From Pseudomonas caspiana (GTDB lineage Bacteria > Pseudomonadota > Gammaproteobacteria > Pseudomonadales > Pseudomonadaceae), in assembly GCF_002158995.1 (NCBI RefSeq), contig NZ_LOHF01000035.1:1-44808 (forward strand): a DNA stretch of 44,808 nt, written 5' to 3'. Positions 1 to 7,676 of the stretch are shown here, piece by piece. Positions within the stretch are counted from its first letter, which is position 1; each line of letters begins with the position of its first letter. The notes beneath the pieces are model-generated. The model was not told the DNA's origin. It was given only the letters and a program-made list of their open reading frames with translations, and made no database searches. The position numbers were made by a program, and so were the translations under genes.

Positions 1-79
1 TCGCGGCCTCGCGGTGCTCGTGCGCTCCTACAGATTCGGCGTTTACCGCGAGATGGTGGATGTCGAGGCGCGCCTATAG
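1..79 (+). CDS. 3' end of an unidentified upstream gene
   Basis: An open frame runs from the left edge and stops at TAG 77-79, giving 25 codons that end in ...YREMVDVEARL. The gene begins outside the window. The tail is too short to assign to a family and I do not recognise it. It lies 82 bases before the thioesterase start, so the two could be co-transcribed. Confidence 0.4.
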   Translation, partial: RGLAVLVRSYRFGVYREMVDVEARL

Positions 80-161
80 GTCACTAGCAGTTGACCCACC
101 TCTCATTAGCCGCTTTGGTTACACTCATCAGCCAATACAAACCAGCAACGCAGGAGCAAGC

Positions 162-623
162 ATGGTCTGGGATCTGACAACGCCTTTTGTGATCGACCTC
201 AATGTCGCGGCCGATGATATTGACGGGCTGGGGCATGCCAATAACGCAGTGTATGTGACGTGGCTGGAGCGTTGCGCCTGGCGCCATTCCCAGCAGTTGG
301 GGCTGGATCTGAGTGAGTATCGTCGGCTGGATCGGGCGATGGCGGTGGTTCGGCATGAGATCGACTACCTGGCCAGCACCTATCAGGACGATGAGTTGCA
401 GTTGGCCACCTGGATTGTCGACTGGGACAAACGCCTGAAAATGACTCGACGTTTTCAGCTCAGACGCCCGAGTGACGGGGTGACGTTGTTGCGTGCCCAG
501 ACCACTTTTGTCTGCATCGAGCTGTCCAGTGGCAAGCCTAAACGCATGCCCGCAGAGTTCATCGAGGGGTATGGCGTCGCCATGGCTCATCCTCTGGTTT
601 CCAATCCCGCCAGCGCGCCGTAA
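162..623 (+). CDS. Acyl-CoA thioesterase, hotdog (4HBT/YbgC-like) family
   Basis: The 153-residue product has the length and pattern of the 4HBT hotdog thioesterases. Residues 19-28 read DIDGLGHANN, which matches the family pattern of a catalytic Asp followed by GHxNN, and then YVTWLERC as in YbgC-like enzymes. Such enzymes hydrolyse acyl-CoA or acyl-ACP thioesters in the cytoplasm; the substrate here cannot be read from sequence. The frame is open further upstream to position 60, but the ATG at 162 is preceded by AGGAG at 152-156 with a 5-base spacer and starts directly at the conserved domain, so I chose it. It is followed 29 bases later by dusC. Confidence 0.85.
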   Translation: MVWDLTTPFVIDLNVAADDIDGLGHANNAVYVTWLERCAWRHSQQLGLDLSEYRRLDRAMAVVRHEIDYLASTYQDDELQLATWIVDWDKRLKMTRRFQLRRPSDGVTLLRAQTTFVCIELSSGKPKRMPAEFIEGYGVAMAHPLVSNPASAP

Positions 624-652
624 ACTGCCGGACTTTTTTCGAGTGTGACCCC

Positions 653-1612
653 ATGCAAATTGCTCTGGCGCCCATGGAGGGGCTGGTTGACGACATCCTG
701 CGCGATGCCCTGACAAAAGTCGGCGGGATCGACTGGTGCGTGACCGAATTCATTCGGGTGTCCGAGCGTTTAATGCCGGCTCATTACTTCTACAAGTACG
801 CTTCCGAGTTTCACAAAGGTGCGAAAACTGATGCCGGAACGCCGTTGCGCCTGCAGTTGCTGGGCTCCGATCCGGTCTGTCTGGCGGAGAACGCCGCGTT
901 TGCCTGTGAGCTGGGCGCGCCAGTGCTGGATCTGAACTTCGGTTGCCCGGCCAAAACCGTCAACCGTTCCCGCGGCGGCGCGATTCTGCTCAAAGAACCT
1001 GAGCTGCTGTACTCCATCGTCAATCAGGTGCGCAGCGCGGTGCCCAAACACATTCCAGTCACCGCCAAAATGCGCCTGGGGTACGAAAACACTGACGGCG
1101 CGCTGGATTGTGCGCGTGCGCTGGCTGACGGCGGGGCGGAGCAGATCGTCGTACATGCCCGCACCAAGGTCGACGGCTATAAGCCGCCTGCCCACTGGGA
1201 ATGGATTGCGCGGATTCAGGAAGTGGTCAAGGTGCCGGTAGTTGCCAACGGAGAAATCTGGACCGTCGATGACTGGCGCCGCTGCCGGGAAATTTGTGGC
1301 GCTCGGGACATCATGATCGGACGCGGGCTGGTGGCACGTCCCGACCTGGCCCGGCAGATTGCCGCCGCGCAGAAAGGCGAAGAAGTTGTGCCGATGACCT
1401 GGGCCGAAATGCAGCCCATGTTGCGGACATTCTGGTTGCAGTGTCTGGACAAAATGACCCTGATTCAGGCACCTGGCCGTCTCAAACAATGGCTGGTGCT
1501 GCTGACCAAAAGCTACCCGGAGGCAACGCAGATGTTTGATGCGTTGCGCCGTGAAACCGACTGCCAGCGCATCAGTGTTTTGCTGGGTGTCGGTGCCGAC
1601 GAACGGTCATAA
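653..1612 (+). CDS. dusC: tRNA-dihydrouridine(16) synthase DusC
   Basis: The 319-residue protein is a flavin-dependent tRNA-dihydrouridine synthase. It opens with the family start IALAPMEGLVD, has the catalytic cysteine in NFGCPAKTVNRSRGG (Cys98), the HARTKVDGY segment near 168-176, VVANGEIW near 197-203 and the FMN phosphate-binding MIGRG near 221-225. The short MEGLVD form and total length of about 315 residues fit the DusC branch, which reduces U16 of tRNA with NADPH, rather than DusA or DusB. It acts on tRNA in the cytoplasm. It follows the thioesterase on the same strand with a 29-base gap and precedes ibpA, which has its own heat-shock promoter. Assignment to DusC over other Dus branches is by motif and length. 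Confidence 0.9.
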   Translation: MQIALAPMEGLVDDILRDALTKVGGIDWCVTEFIRVSERLMPAHYFYKYASEFHKGAKTDAGTPLRLQLLGSDPVCLAENAAFACELGAPVLDLNFGCPAKTVNRSRGGAILLKEPELLYSIVNQVRSAVPKHIPVTAKMRLGYENTDGALDCARALADGGAEQIVVHARTKVDGYKPPAHWEWIARIQEVVKVPVVANGEIWTVDDWRRCREICGARDIMIGRGLVARPDLARQIAAAQKGEEVVPMTWAEMQPMLRTFWLQCLDKMTLIQAPGRLKQWLVLLTKSYPEATQMFDALRRETDCQRISVLLGVGADERS

Positions 1613-1630
1613 AAAATTTGAAAATTAACT

Positions 1631-1657
1631 CTTGAAAAGCTTTTGGCCGACCCTAGC
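1631..1657 (+). promoter_or_regulatory. Sigma-32 type heat-shock promoter of ibpA
   Basis: CTTGAAA at 1631-1637 and CCCTAGC at 1651-1657 are separated by 13 bases. The first box is a perfect match to the sigma-32 (RpoH) -35 consensus and the second is close to CCCATNT. The site lies about 70 bases before the ibpA start, as expected for a small heat-shock gene. Confidence 0.7.
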
Positions 1658-1667
1658 TTAGGGGTTA

Positions 1668-1724
1668 CGCGATGCCGAATTCGGGTCGCGGATTAAACCA
1701 CTCGCTGTTTACAGGAGATTTATC
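1668..1724 (+). promoter_or_regulatory. Putative ROSE-like RNA thermometer in the ibpA leader
   Basis: The leader can form two hairpins. The first pairs CGCGA 1668-1672 with TCGCG 1686-1690 around an inner CCG/CGG stem. The second pairs CTCGCT 1701-1706 with the Shine-Dalgarno AGGAG 1713-1717 across a 6-base loop, leaving a single bulged G. An anti-SD of type U(U/C)GCU with a bulged G opposite AGGA is the hallmark of ROSE thermometers, which are known in Pseudomonas ibpA leaders. At low temperature this would hide the ribosome site; heat would melt it. Folding was done by eye. Confidence 0.7.
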
Positions 1725-2168
1725 ATGACTACTGCATTTTCTCTGGCCCCTCTGTTCCGTAGCTCTGTGGGCTTTGATCGTTTCAACGACCTGTTCGAGG
1801 CTGCTGCCCGCAATGAATCCGCTGGCGGCTACCCTCCTTACAACGTCGAGAAGCACGCGGATGACCAATACCGCATCGTGATCGCGGCCGCAGGCTTCGT
1901 TGAAGAAGACCTTGAGCTCCAGGTCGAAAAGGGCGTGCTGACTGTTTCGGGCGGCAAGCGTGAAAATACTGCTGAGGGCGTGACCTACCTGCATCAGGGT
2001 ATTGCTCAGCGGGCTTTCAAATTGTCGTTCCGGTTGGCTGATCACATCGAAGTGCAGAACGCTGGCTTGTCCAACGGCTTGCTGAATATTGATCTGCTGC
2101 GTCTGGTGCCTGAAGAGGCCAAAGCCAAACGCATTCCGATCAATAGTCAGAAAGTTCTGAACAGCTGA
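1725..2168 (+). CDS. ibpA: Small heat-shock protein (Hsp20/alpha-crystallin family), IbpA
   Basis: The 147-residue protein is a cytoplasmic ATP-independent holdase that binds unfolding proteins and passes them to DnaK/ClpB. The alpha-crystallin domain spans about residues 38-130 (from YNVEKHADDQYRIVIAAAGF to the LSNGLLNIDL strand), and the C-terminal IxI oligomerisation motif is present as IPI at 137-139. The N-terminal start MTTAFSLAPLFRSSVGFDRF is typical of IbpA of proteobacteria. ATG 1725 follows AGGAG with a 7-base spacer. Heat regulation is visible at two levels: a sigma-32 type promoter at 1631-1657 and a ROSE-like leader hairpin that sequesters the SD. A strong terminator follows at 2186-2214, so it is a single-gene unit. 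Confidence 0.95.
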   Translation: MTTAFSLAPLFRSSVGFDRFNDLFEAAARNESAGGYPPYNVEKHADDQYRIVIAAAGFVEEDLELQVEKGVLTVSGGKRENTAEGVTYLHQGIAQRAFKLSFRLADHIEVQNAGLSNGLLNIDLLRLVPEEAKAKRIPINSQKVLNS

Positions 2169-2185
2169 TTGTTCACCTGCCAGCA

Positions 2186-2217
2186 AAAGAAGGCGCCTTT
2201 ATGGCGCCTTCTTTCAT
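2186..2217 (+). terminator. Rho-independent terminator after ibpA
   Basis: AAAGAAGGCGCC (2186-2197) and GGCGCCTTCTTT (2203-2214) form a perfect 12-bp stem with loop TTTAT. Its right arm and the next bases (GGCGCCTTCTTTCATT, 2203-2218) recur exactly at 5449-5464. Confidence 0.85.
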
Positions 2218-2218
2218 T

Positions 2219-2517
2219 TAGACCGCCACGATAAAAAAACGGGCCTTAAGTAATCGCCGTTACTGTAAAACGTTAATGTTTTTGGAGTAAGCCGCGCACG
2301 GGTTATTGCAAGCGTTCACAAGGCAGTATGGACATGTTTTCAGACTCTCTTTTTCTGAGGGTGTCTACTGTCATCTTTACCAGTCCCGCTGGTCCGCCGT
2401 TGTTTGACGTTGCGGCGGTGTGGTGCTGTTATCAATACACGCTGATGGTGGGTAATTAAACGATTGATAATGGTTGGTCGAGTGCCAGGGCGTGGCGTGC
2501 GACTCAGGGAGGATGTC
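2219..2517. other. Gap of about 300 bases before the Ig-repeat gene
   Basis: This stretch is more AT-rich than its surroundings. It holds an imperfect palindrome AAAACGTTAATGTTTT near 2267-2282 and one short open frame at 2328-2459 listed separately. I see no clear -35/-10 pair. The promoter of the large gene probably lies here. Confidence 0.4.
2328..2459 (+). CDS. Possible 43-residue small ORF upstream of the Ig-repeat gene
   Basis: ATG 2328 opens a 43-codon frame (MDMFSDSLFLRVSTVIFTS...) that stops at TAA 2457-2459, 58 bases before the large gene. A weak AAGG lies about 4-5 bases upstream of the ATG. There is no recognised domain, and a frame of this size can arise by chance. It could be a leader peptide, but nothing except position supports that. 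Confidence 0.15.
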   Translation: MDMFSDSLFLRVSTVIFTSPAGPPLFDVAAVWCCYQYTLMVGN

Positions 2518-5355
2518 ATGATTTATGCTGCGGATGAAACAAGAACTCCAGAACTTCTGTTGAAAGACATGAGTATCACCGACGCAAACGGGGACCGTAT
2601 TAATGAATACACGATAAAACTTAATACATTAGGTGACAGGGACATGTCCGTGTTGCTCCCCTCTACACGAATGGATGTTAACCAAGGGAGAGCTGCTGAA
2701 TATTATAATTTTTTCGACGGCGATGAGATTGATGTGTTTTGGCGTGGGGTTAACGCCAGTGGCGAGGAGGTGAGTTGGTCCCAGGCGATCAAGGTTCTTA
2801 ATCGCGATCCTTCCAATGCATATGAGTTTTATGTGCCGTCCGGCAAGGTGAAACCCCTCGTCGGCAGTACTGCCCAACTGTCCTACCGCGTTACCCAAGG
2901 GCCGAATTCGCCAGCGCCTGGCAAAACTTTTAATGCCCCCCTGTTAGAGATTGCTATTACAGGCTTGATTCTGCCTGCTCCTCAGGTGGAGGGGGTTGTG
3001 GGTGATACGCTTGACCCGGTCAAGTTCAAAGGGGTTGTCGGCAATCGGTATGCAACAGTACTCGTTGATTATCCGGGCATGGCGCGGGGGGATATTGTTG
3101 AGGTCTACCGTAATGGACTGGCCGTTGAGGATATTCCGATCAGCGACAGTAATGTGATGCGTCGGCCGTTGAAGTTTGAGTGGAAAGAATCAGAGCTCAG
3201 TGGTGCCAGTAGTGATGTCATTACTATTTACTACGTGGTTTATCGAGGGCAACCGGAAGAGGCCTATACCTCGAATGCAATCACGCTTCGTATTGGCGTC
3301 AGTCTTGCCGCATTACCTCCCTTTATTACAGAAGTGACCGCTGGACGACTTGAACCCGGTTCTTACATTGATAAAGTGTTCGTGCATATTCCCCCAGAGG
3401 CGACGTTGGTCAACGACATCGTTACACTTTACTGGGTCGGCGCGGGAGAGGCCGGGAGCCTTCGGGATCGCGCGTTAGTTACGACTCGTAATGACAGCGG
3501 CGATCTAAAGTTTGATATCTACGAAGATGTTATCGCCCCCAACAGACGACGCCTTGTCAAAGTCTATTACACCCTCAGTCGGTTGGTGAATGGCCGCACG
3601 GTTGTACTGCGGTCACCTGACCTGATGTTTTTTGTTGGAACTGAGCAAGAGCAAGCTGATTTCGCCACCTCTGGCGGGCTGGGGCCAATTGAGGTCACGG
3701 GGGCTTCAAATGGAGTGCTTGATACACCAGCAGGGACGGAAGCGAAAATCGTGGTGCCCTTTGCGGCCACGTACGTTAACGACGAAGTCAGTGTCTACTG
3801 GCGTGTCAAAGGCGAGCAGGATAGCCAACTGCTGGGCACTCAAGCCGTGACGGCGGAAAACGTCGACTCGGATCTGGTTTTCACGGCCCCGGCCAGCCTG
3901 GTGGGCGGCTCGCTCAACAAGAGCATCGAGTTGTTCTACGTCATCAAGCGTCTGGGAGATCCCGACCCGATCTACATTGAGTCTCCCTATAAAGTGATCA
4001 GGGTAGGGCCATTGACGGGCGATCAATTGTTGCCTCCAGCGGTCGATGGTGTCGCCGACGATGGCACGCTCGATCCTATGCATGTCCTGAATGGGGCCAA
4101 AGTAGTCGTCCCGGCTTATCCGGGCATGGCGATTGGCGACAAGATTGTGGTGACCTGGGACGGAGGTCCAGGGCCGGGTACGGCGAGGCTGGCCGTTGTC
4201 ACCGTTTCCAGGTTAGGACCTTTGACGGTAGACGTCCCGGCTGTCGCGGTTGCTTACTCGGTGGATTACTCGGTACTGGTGTCTTATGAAGTCACACGCG
4301 TTGGGCAGACGGCGCCACTCTATTCGCCCAGTCGAGTGATAGAGGTGTTCGGTTTTTATGATGAAGAGCTGACAAGACCTCGGATCGTTCAAGCCCCAAA
4401 CGGAGTGCTGGACCTGTCGACTGCAACCGATCCTGTGACCGTCATTATTGATAAGTGGCCGTTGATCGCTGCCGGGCAGCGTATGTGGTTAAGGCTGGAA
4501 GGGGTCGCCGCAGACAATAGCTCCCTGGTCATCACCGTTGCAATTGCGAAAAGTTTGAGTGATGCCGATGTGCAGAAAGCAGTCAGTTTCGCGATTGCGA
4601 AAAGTGAATTCGCCAACTTGAAAAACGGCGGCCGCTTGAAGGTCAATTTCAAGGTAGCGTGGGATGGCGACGTCGACGAAAGTGAAGCTCGGCTATTTCC
4701 ATTCTTCGAAGTCGAAATCAGGCAGCCTGGTATCAAGCCTGGCGAGGCATTGAGTATCGACGCCCGGGATATGAACCTCGGCGGCTATTTTGTTGTTATC
4801 AATGCGGCATACCTTGCCAATCCCCCAAGCAAGTCCTCAGCGATACGGACGGCGACGGGCGGGCGCCCCCCTTATCACTATTCGTCGAGCAATCCGGCCG
4901 TTGCGCAAGTCGATAGCGCCACCGGTAAAGTGAATGCCCGTGGCAATGGTATCGCGGTGATTGTGGCAATGGATCAGAATGGCGCAACAGTGAGCTATCG
5001 AGTCCTTGTTACAGGCGTGTATGCGCTTGAGCAGGTGCCGATGATGTTTCATACCTATGGCGTATGCCGTAAGAGTGCGGAAACTAAAGGCTTGCGAATT
5101 CCGACCTTGCAAGAATGGCAGACCATGAAGCGAATGAGTGGCGGGCAGATGAATTTGCCGTATGTTGAGGAGCAAGGGCAGACGCGTTACAAAAGGGTGT
5201 GGACCCAGGATGTGGTGCTCTTTCATCGTATTTCGTTTTATCCCGACGAAGACAGAACCGTAAAGTTGATAGACACCAGCATTATAATTCCGGGCTCGGA
5301 CGCCCCCATCCTTAACGCCGGAGAAACTGCGCACGGTTTCGGAATCAGGAGCTGA
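2518..5355 (+). CDS. Large protein of tandem Ig-like modules with BIG2-type and lectin-like C-terminal domains
   Basis: The product is 945 residues. After an N-terminal segment (about 9-150) come five diverged modules of about 110 residues at 151-260, 266-374, 388-497, 504-612 and 618-735. Each starts with a pattern like LPPPxVxGV-GDTLDP, goes through YPGMxxGDxIxVxW and ends in a strand such as YYVVxRxG...SxxxxxxVG. A BIG2-like bacterial Ig domain follows at about 741-833 (YHYSSSNPAVAQVDSATGKV). The last 110 residues (THTYGVC-like start, RIPTLQEWQTM at 860-870) resemble the C-type-lectin-like tail of intimin/invasin adhesins, but with one cysteine only (Cys850). There is no signal peptide, membrane segment or beta-barrel domain. 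ATG 2518 has GGGAGGA 4 bases upstream; the frame is also open to a TTG at 2464. The 5' part is AT-richer than its neighbours. The function is unknown; an adhesin- or surface-like role is inferred from the modules only. Confidence 0.75.
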   Translation: MIYAADETRTPELLLKDMSITDANGDRINEYTIKLNTLGDRDMSVLLPSTRMDVNQGRAAEYYNFFDGDEIDVFWRGVNASGEEVSWSQAIKVLNRDPSNAYEFYVPSGKVKPLVGSTAQLSYRVTQGPNSPAPGKTFNAPLLEIAITGLILPAPQVEGVVGDTLDPVKFKGVVGNRYATVLVDYPGMARGDIVEVYRNGLAVEDIPISDSNVMRRPLKFEWKESELSGASSDVITIYYVVYRGQPEEAYTSNAITLRIGVSLAALPPFITEVTAGRLEPGSYIDKVFVHIPPEATLVNDIVTLYWVGAGEAGSLRDRALVTTRNDSGDLKFDIYEDVIAPNRRRLVKVYYTLSRLVNGRTVVLRSPDLMFFVGTEQEQADFATSGGLGPIEVTGASNGVLDTPAGTEAKIVVPFAATYVNDEVSVYWRVKGEQDSQLLGTQAVTAENVDSDLVFTAPASLVGGSLNKSIELFYVIKRLGDPDPIYIESPYKVIRVGPLTGDQLLPPAVDGVADDGTLDPMHVLNGAKVVVPAYPGMAIGDKIVVTWDGGPGPGTARLAVVTVSRLGPLTVDVPAVAVAYSVDYSVLVSYEVTRVGQTAPLYSPSRVIEVFGFYDEELTRPRIVQAPNGVLDLSTATDPVTVIIDKWPLIAAGQRMWLRLEGVAADNSSLVITVAIAKSLSDADVQKAVSFAIAKSEFANLKNGGRLKVNFKVAWDGDVDESEARLFPFFEVEIRQPGIKPGEALSIDARDMNLGGYFVVINAAYLANPPSKSSAIRTATGGRPPYHYSSSNPAVAQVDSATGKVNARGNGIAVIVAMDQNGATVSYRVLVTGVYALEQVPMMFHTYGVCRKSAETKGLRIPTLQEWQTMKRMSGGQMNLPYVEEQGQTRYKRVWTQDVVLFHRISFYPDEDRTVKLIDTSIIIPGSDAPILNAGETAHGFGIRS

Positions 5356-5431
5356 AGCTGCACGCGACCTCGCCGCGCATGCTTTTGATGCGCAAGATTC
5401 AAGGCTAGGCGCATCTCGCTCATCCGCGGAC

Positions 5432-5461
5432 GAAAGAGGGCGCCTGTTGGCGCCTTCTTTC
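5432..5461. terminator. Bidirectional terminator between Ig-repeat gene and GGDEF-EAL gene
   Basis: GAAAGAGGGCGCC (5432-5444) pairs with GGCGCCTTCTTTC (5449-5461) across loop TGTT, with one G-U wobble. It lies between two convergent genes and its right edge overlaps the stop codon of the minus-strand gene. It is nearly identical to the ibpA terminator at 2186-2214. Confidence 0.8.
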
Positions 5462-7619
5462 ATTCCAACAGGTTGAGCTGGCTGCTGACGAAAAGGCTTT
5501 CTGGTTGCTTCAAGCGTCTCTCGAATGCACTCAGGGTCAAGGGCTCACTGAATAAGTAGCCTTGATAAAGACTGCACCCTAGTTGTTCAAGAAACTCCAA
5601 TTGCAAAGGCTGCTCAACGCCCTCGGCAATCACCGTCAGGTTCAAACTCTGCGCCATGGCCACAATCGCACGAATAATTTCTGCGTCGTTAGGGTCGGTG
5701 GTCGCATCGCGGATAAAGGACTGGTCGATTTTCAAAGCGTCGACTGGCAGCCGTTTCAAGTAGGTCAGGGATGAATAACCGGTGCCGAAGTCATCCATGG
5801 CAAAGCTCACGCCGAGTTTTTTCAGCTCATGCATTTTGGCGATGGTTTCGTCCAGATTCTGAATAACGATGCCTTCGGTGATTTCCAGCTTGAGCAGGTT
5901 GCTCGGCAGGCTATTCATGCGCAGGCAGCGTTTGACCCGATCAACGAAGTCGTTTTGTCTGAACTGACGGGGGCTGATGTTGACGCACAGACTGAAGTGC
6001 TGCAGGTCGACCAGCTTGTCACGCAGCAGTTTGCTCGCCGCCCGACAGGCTTCCTCAAGAATCCAGGCGCCGACCTCGAGGATCATTCCGCTTTCTTCCA
6101 GAATCTGAATGAACTGGTTGGGGGGCAGGTTTCCGGTTTCCGGGTGCTCCCAGCGCAATAACGCTTCTGCACCAATGATCCGGTTGAGGCGCGTGTCCAC
6201 TTGCGGTTGATAACACAGGCTGAACTCACCTCGGGGCAATGCCAGGCGCAGGTCATTCTCCATGCGCAGACGTTCGATGGCTGCTTTTTGCATGGAGTCA
6301 TGGAAAAGCTGGGTGGCGTTGCGGCCAGAGTCTTTTGCCCGGTACAGCGCGATGTCGGCGCGTTTAAGCAAATCAGCACTGGTCAGACCGTGATCGGGTA
6401 TCAGTGCGATACCGATGCTCGGTGTAATTTGCAGGCGTTGGTTGTCCAGAAACATCGGCTGGGTGAGCAGGGCGCGGAGCATGTCGGCCAGCTCCAGTAC
6501 CTGATCAGTGACGTCGTCGCGGCTACCTTCCAGGCCGCTGATGAGCACTACAAACTCGTCGCCCCCCAAGCGGGCGACGGTGTCTTCCATTCGTACGCTG
6601 GCTTCAAGCCGCGCGGTGACGATTTTCAGCACGCTATCGCCCACCGGGTGGCCGAGTGAATCGTTGATGTGCTTGAAGTGATCCAGGTCCATAAACAGCA
6701 GGGCGCCACGCAAGCTATGGCGTTGTAGCAGGATTATTTGCTGGCTCAGGCGATCCATGAGCAATGCCCGGTTGGGCAGGTTGGTCAGAGAGTCGTGATA
6801 GGCCAGATGCTGGACCTGCTCTTGCGCGCTTTTCAATTCGCTGATGTCCCGAGCGTTCATCAGCAGGCATTCAGTGTCGTTGAGGGTAATGGTTTCGATC
6901 GACACTTCGGCGGTGACATGTGTCCCGTCCTTGTGGCAGCCGGTCATTTCCCGGTGATGCACCCGGCCATTTTCTTCCAGGTCGCGAAGGAGCTGCTGGC
7001 GTTGGTTGATGTCCGACCAGATCCCGAGTTCGGCGACCGTATGTCCGATGACTTCCTCGGGAGTAAACCCCAGCAAACGGCAAAAACCGCCATTTACCTC
7101 CAGATAACGGCCGCTTGCGCGCTCTGTGATGGTAATTGCGTCAGGACTTGCGTGGAACGCCTTGGCGAACTTCTCTTCGCTGGTTTTGAGGGCGCGCTCA
7201 GCCCGCAAGTGTGCGCTGTTGTCCATGAACGTACTAAGTAAATAGAGCTGCTGCTCCAGTTCGACTTTCAACGCGCTGAAGGTGCCTTCGACCATTCGGC
7301 CATCGCGGGCCCGCAACTTTACATCCAGCCTGACAGGCTCAGCTTGTGTCACAACCCGCCTGACCAGGCTGTTGCGTTGTTCGGAGTCGTCCCATAGCGC
7401 CAGGTCGACTCCCGTCCGGCCAATGGCTTCGGCAGCGGGCCAGCCCAGAAGTGTTTCAAACTGACGATTGACCTCGCAGATGATCCCGCTATCGATGTGG
7501 GACAAAATCACGACGTTAGGGCTGAGGTTGTAGAGCGTTGCAAAACGCTTTTCCGATTCGCTCAGCGGCGCCGCGGTGCCGGACGACTCAAGGGTGATGC
7601 TGTCTGCGGGTATTGGCAT
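5460..7619 (-). CDS. PAS-PAS-GGDEF-EAL c-di-GMP cyclase/phosphodiesterase
   Basis: From ATG 7619 the product is 719 residues: PAS at about 21-135, PAS at about 146-260, GGDEF at about 274-440 and EAL at about 445-700. The GGDEF site is intact (RLGGDEF, 352-356), with an RxxD inhibitory site RMED at 343-346, five residues before it. The EAL site keeps EALLRW (485-490), VNISPRQF, LEITEG, DDFGTGYSS, LKID and IAEGVE, so both making and breaking of c-di-GMP look possible. No transmembrane segment is visible, so it is likely a cytoplasmic sensor reading its signal through PAS. A TTG at 7673 would extend the frame by 18 residues to within 3 bases of the LysR stop, but it lacks a good ribosome site; ATG 7619 has only a weak AGGCG. 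It may be co-transcribed with the LysR gene. Signal and target are unknown. Confidence 0.9.
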   Translation of the reverse strand: MPIPADSITLESSGTAAPLSESEKRFATLYNLSPNVVILSHIDSGIICEVNRQFETLLGWPAAEAIGRTGVDLALWDDSEQRNSLVRRVVTQAEPVRLDVKLRARDGRMVEGTFSALKVELEQQLYLLSTFMDNSAHLRAERALKTSEEKFAKAFHASPDAITITERASGRYLEVNGGFCRLLGFTPEEVIGHTVAELGIWSDINQRQQLLRDLEENGRVHHREMTGCHKDGTHVTAEVSIETITLNDTECLLMNARDISELKSAQEQVQHLAYHDSLTNLPNRALLMDRLSQQIILLQRHSLRGALLFMDLDHFKHINDSLGHPVGDSVLKIVTARLEASVRMEDTVARLGGDEFVVLISGLEGSRDDVTDQVLELADMLRALLTQPMFLDNQRLQITPSIGIALIPDHGLTSADLLKRADIALYRAKDSGRNATQLFHDSMQKAAIERLRMENDLRLALPRGEFSLCYQPQVDTRLNRIIGAEALLRWEHPETGNLPPNQFIQILEESGMILEVGAWILEEACRAASKLLRDKLVDLQHFSLCVNISPRQFRQNDFVDRVKRCLRMNSLPSNLLKLEITEGIVIQNLDETIAKMHELKKLGVSFAMDDFGTGYSSLTYLKRLPVDALKIDQSFIRDATTDPNDAEIIRAIVAMAQSLNLTVIAEGVEQPLQLEFLEQLGCSLYQGYLFSEPLTLSAFERRLKQPESLFVSSQLNLLE

Positions 7620-7676
7620 GGGATCACGCGCCTGTAGTGATAAAGGCAGTAATACGATCTTCAGCGGTTTCAACTT

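Noticed and set aside
2518..5355. Reading the large protein as a toxin or type VI effector
   Set aside because: No PAAR, Rhs, VgrG, toxin or immunity-like partner is seen; the C-terminus is lectin-like and the neighbour genes are unrelated.
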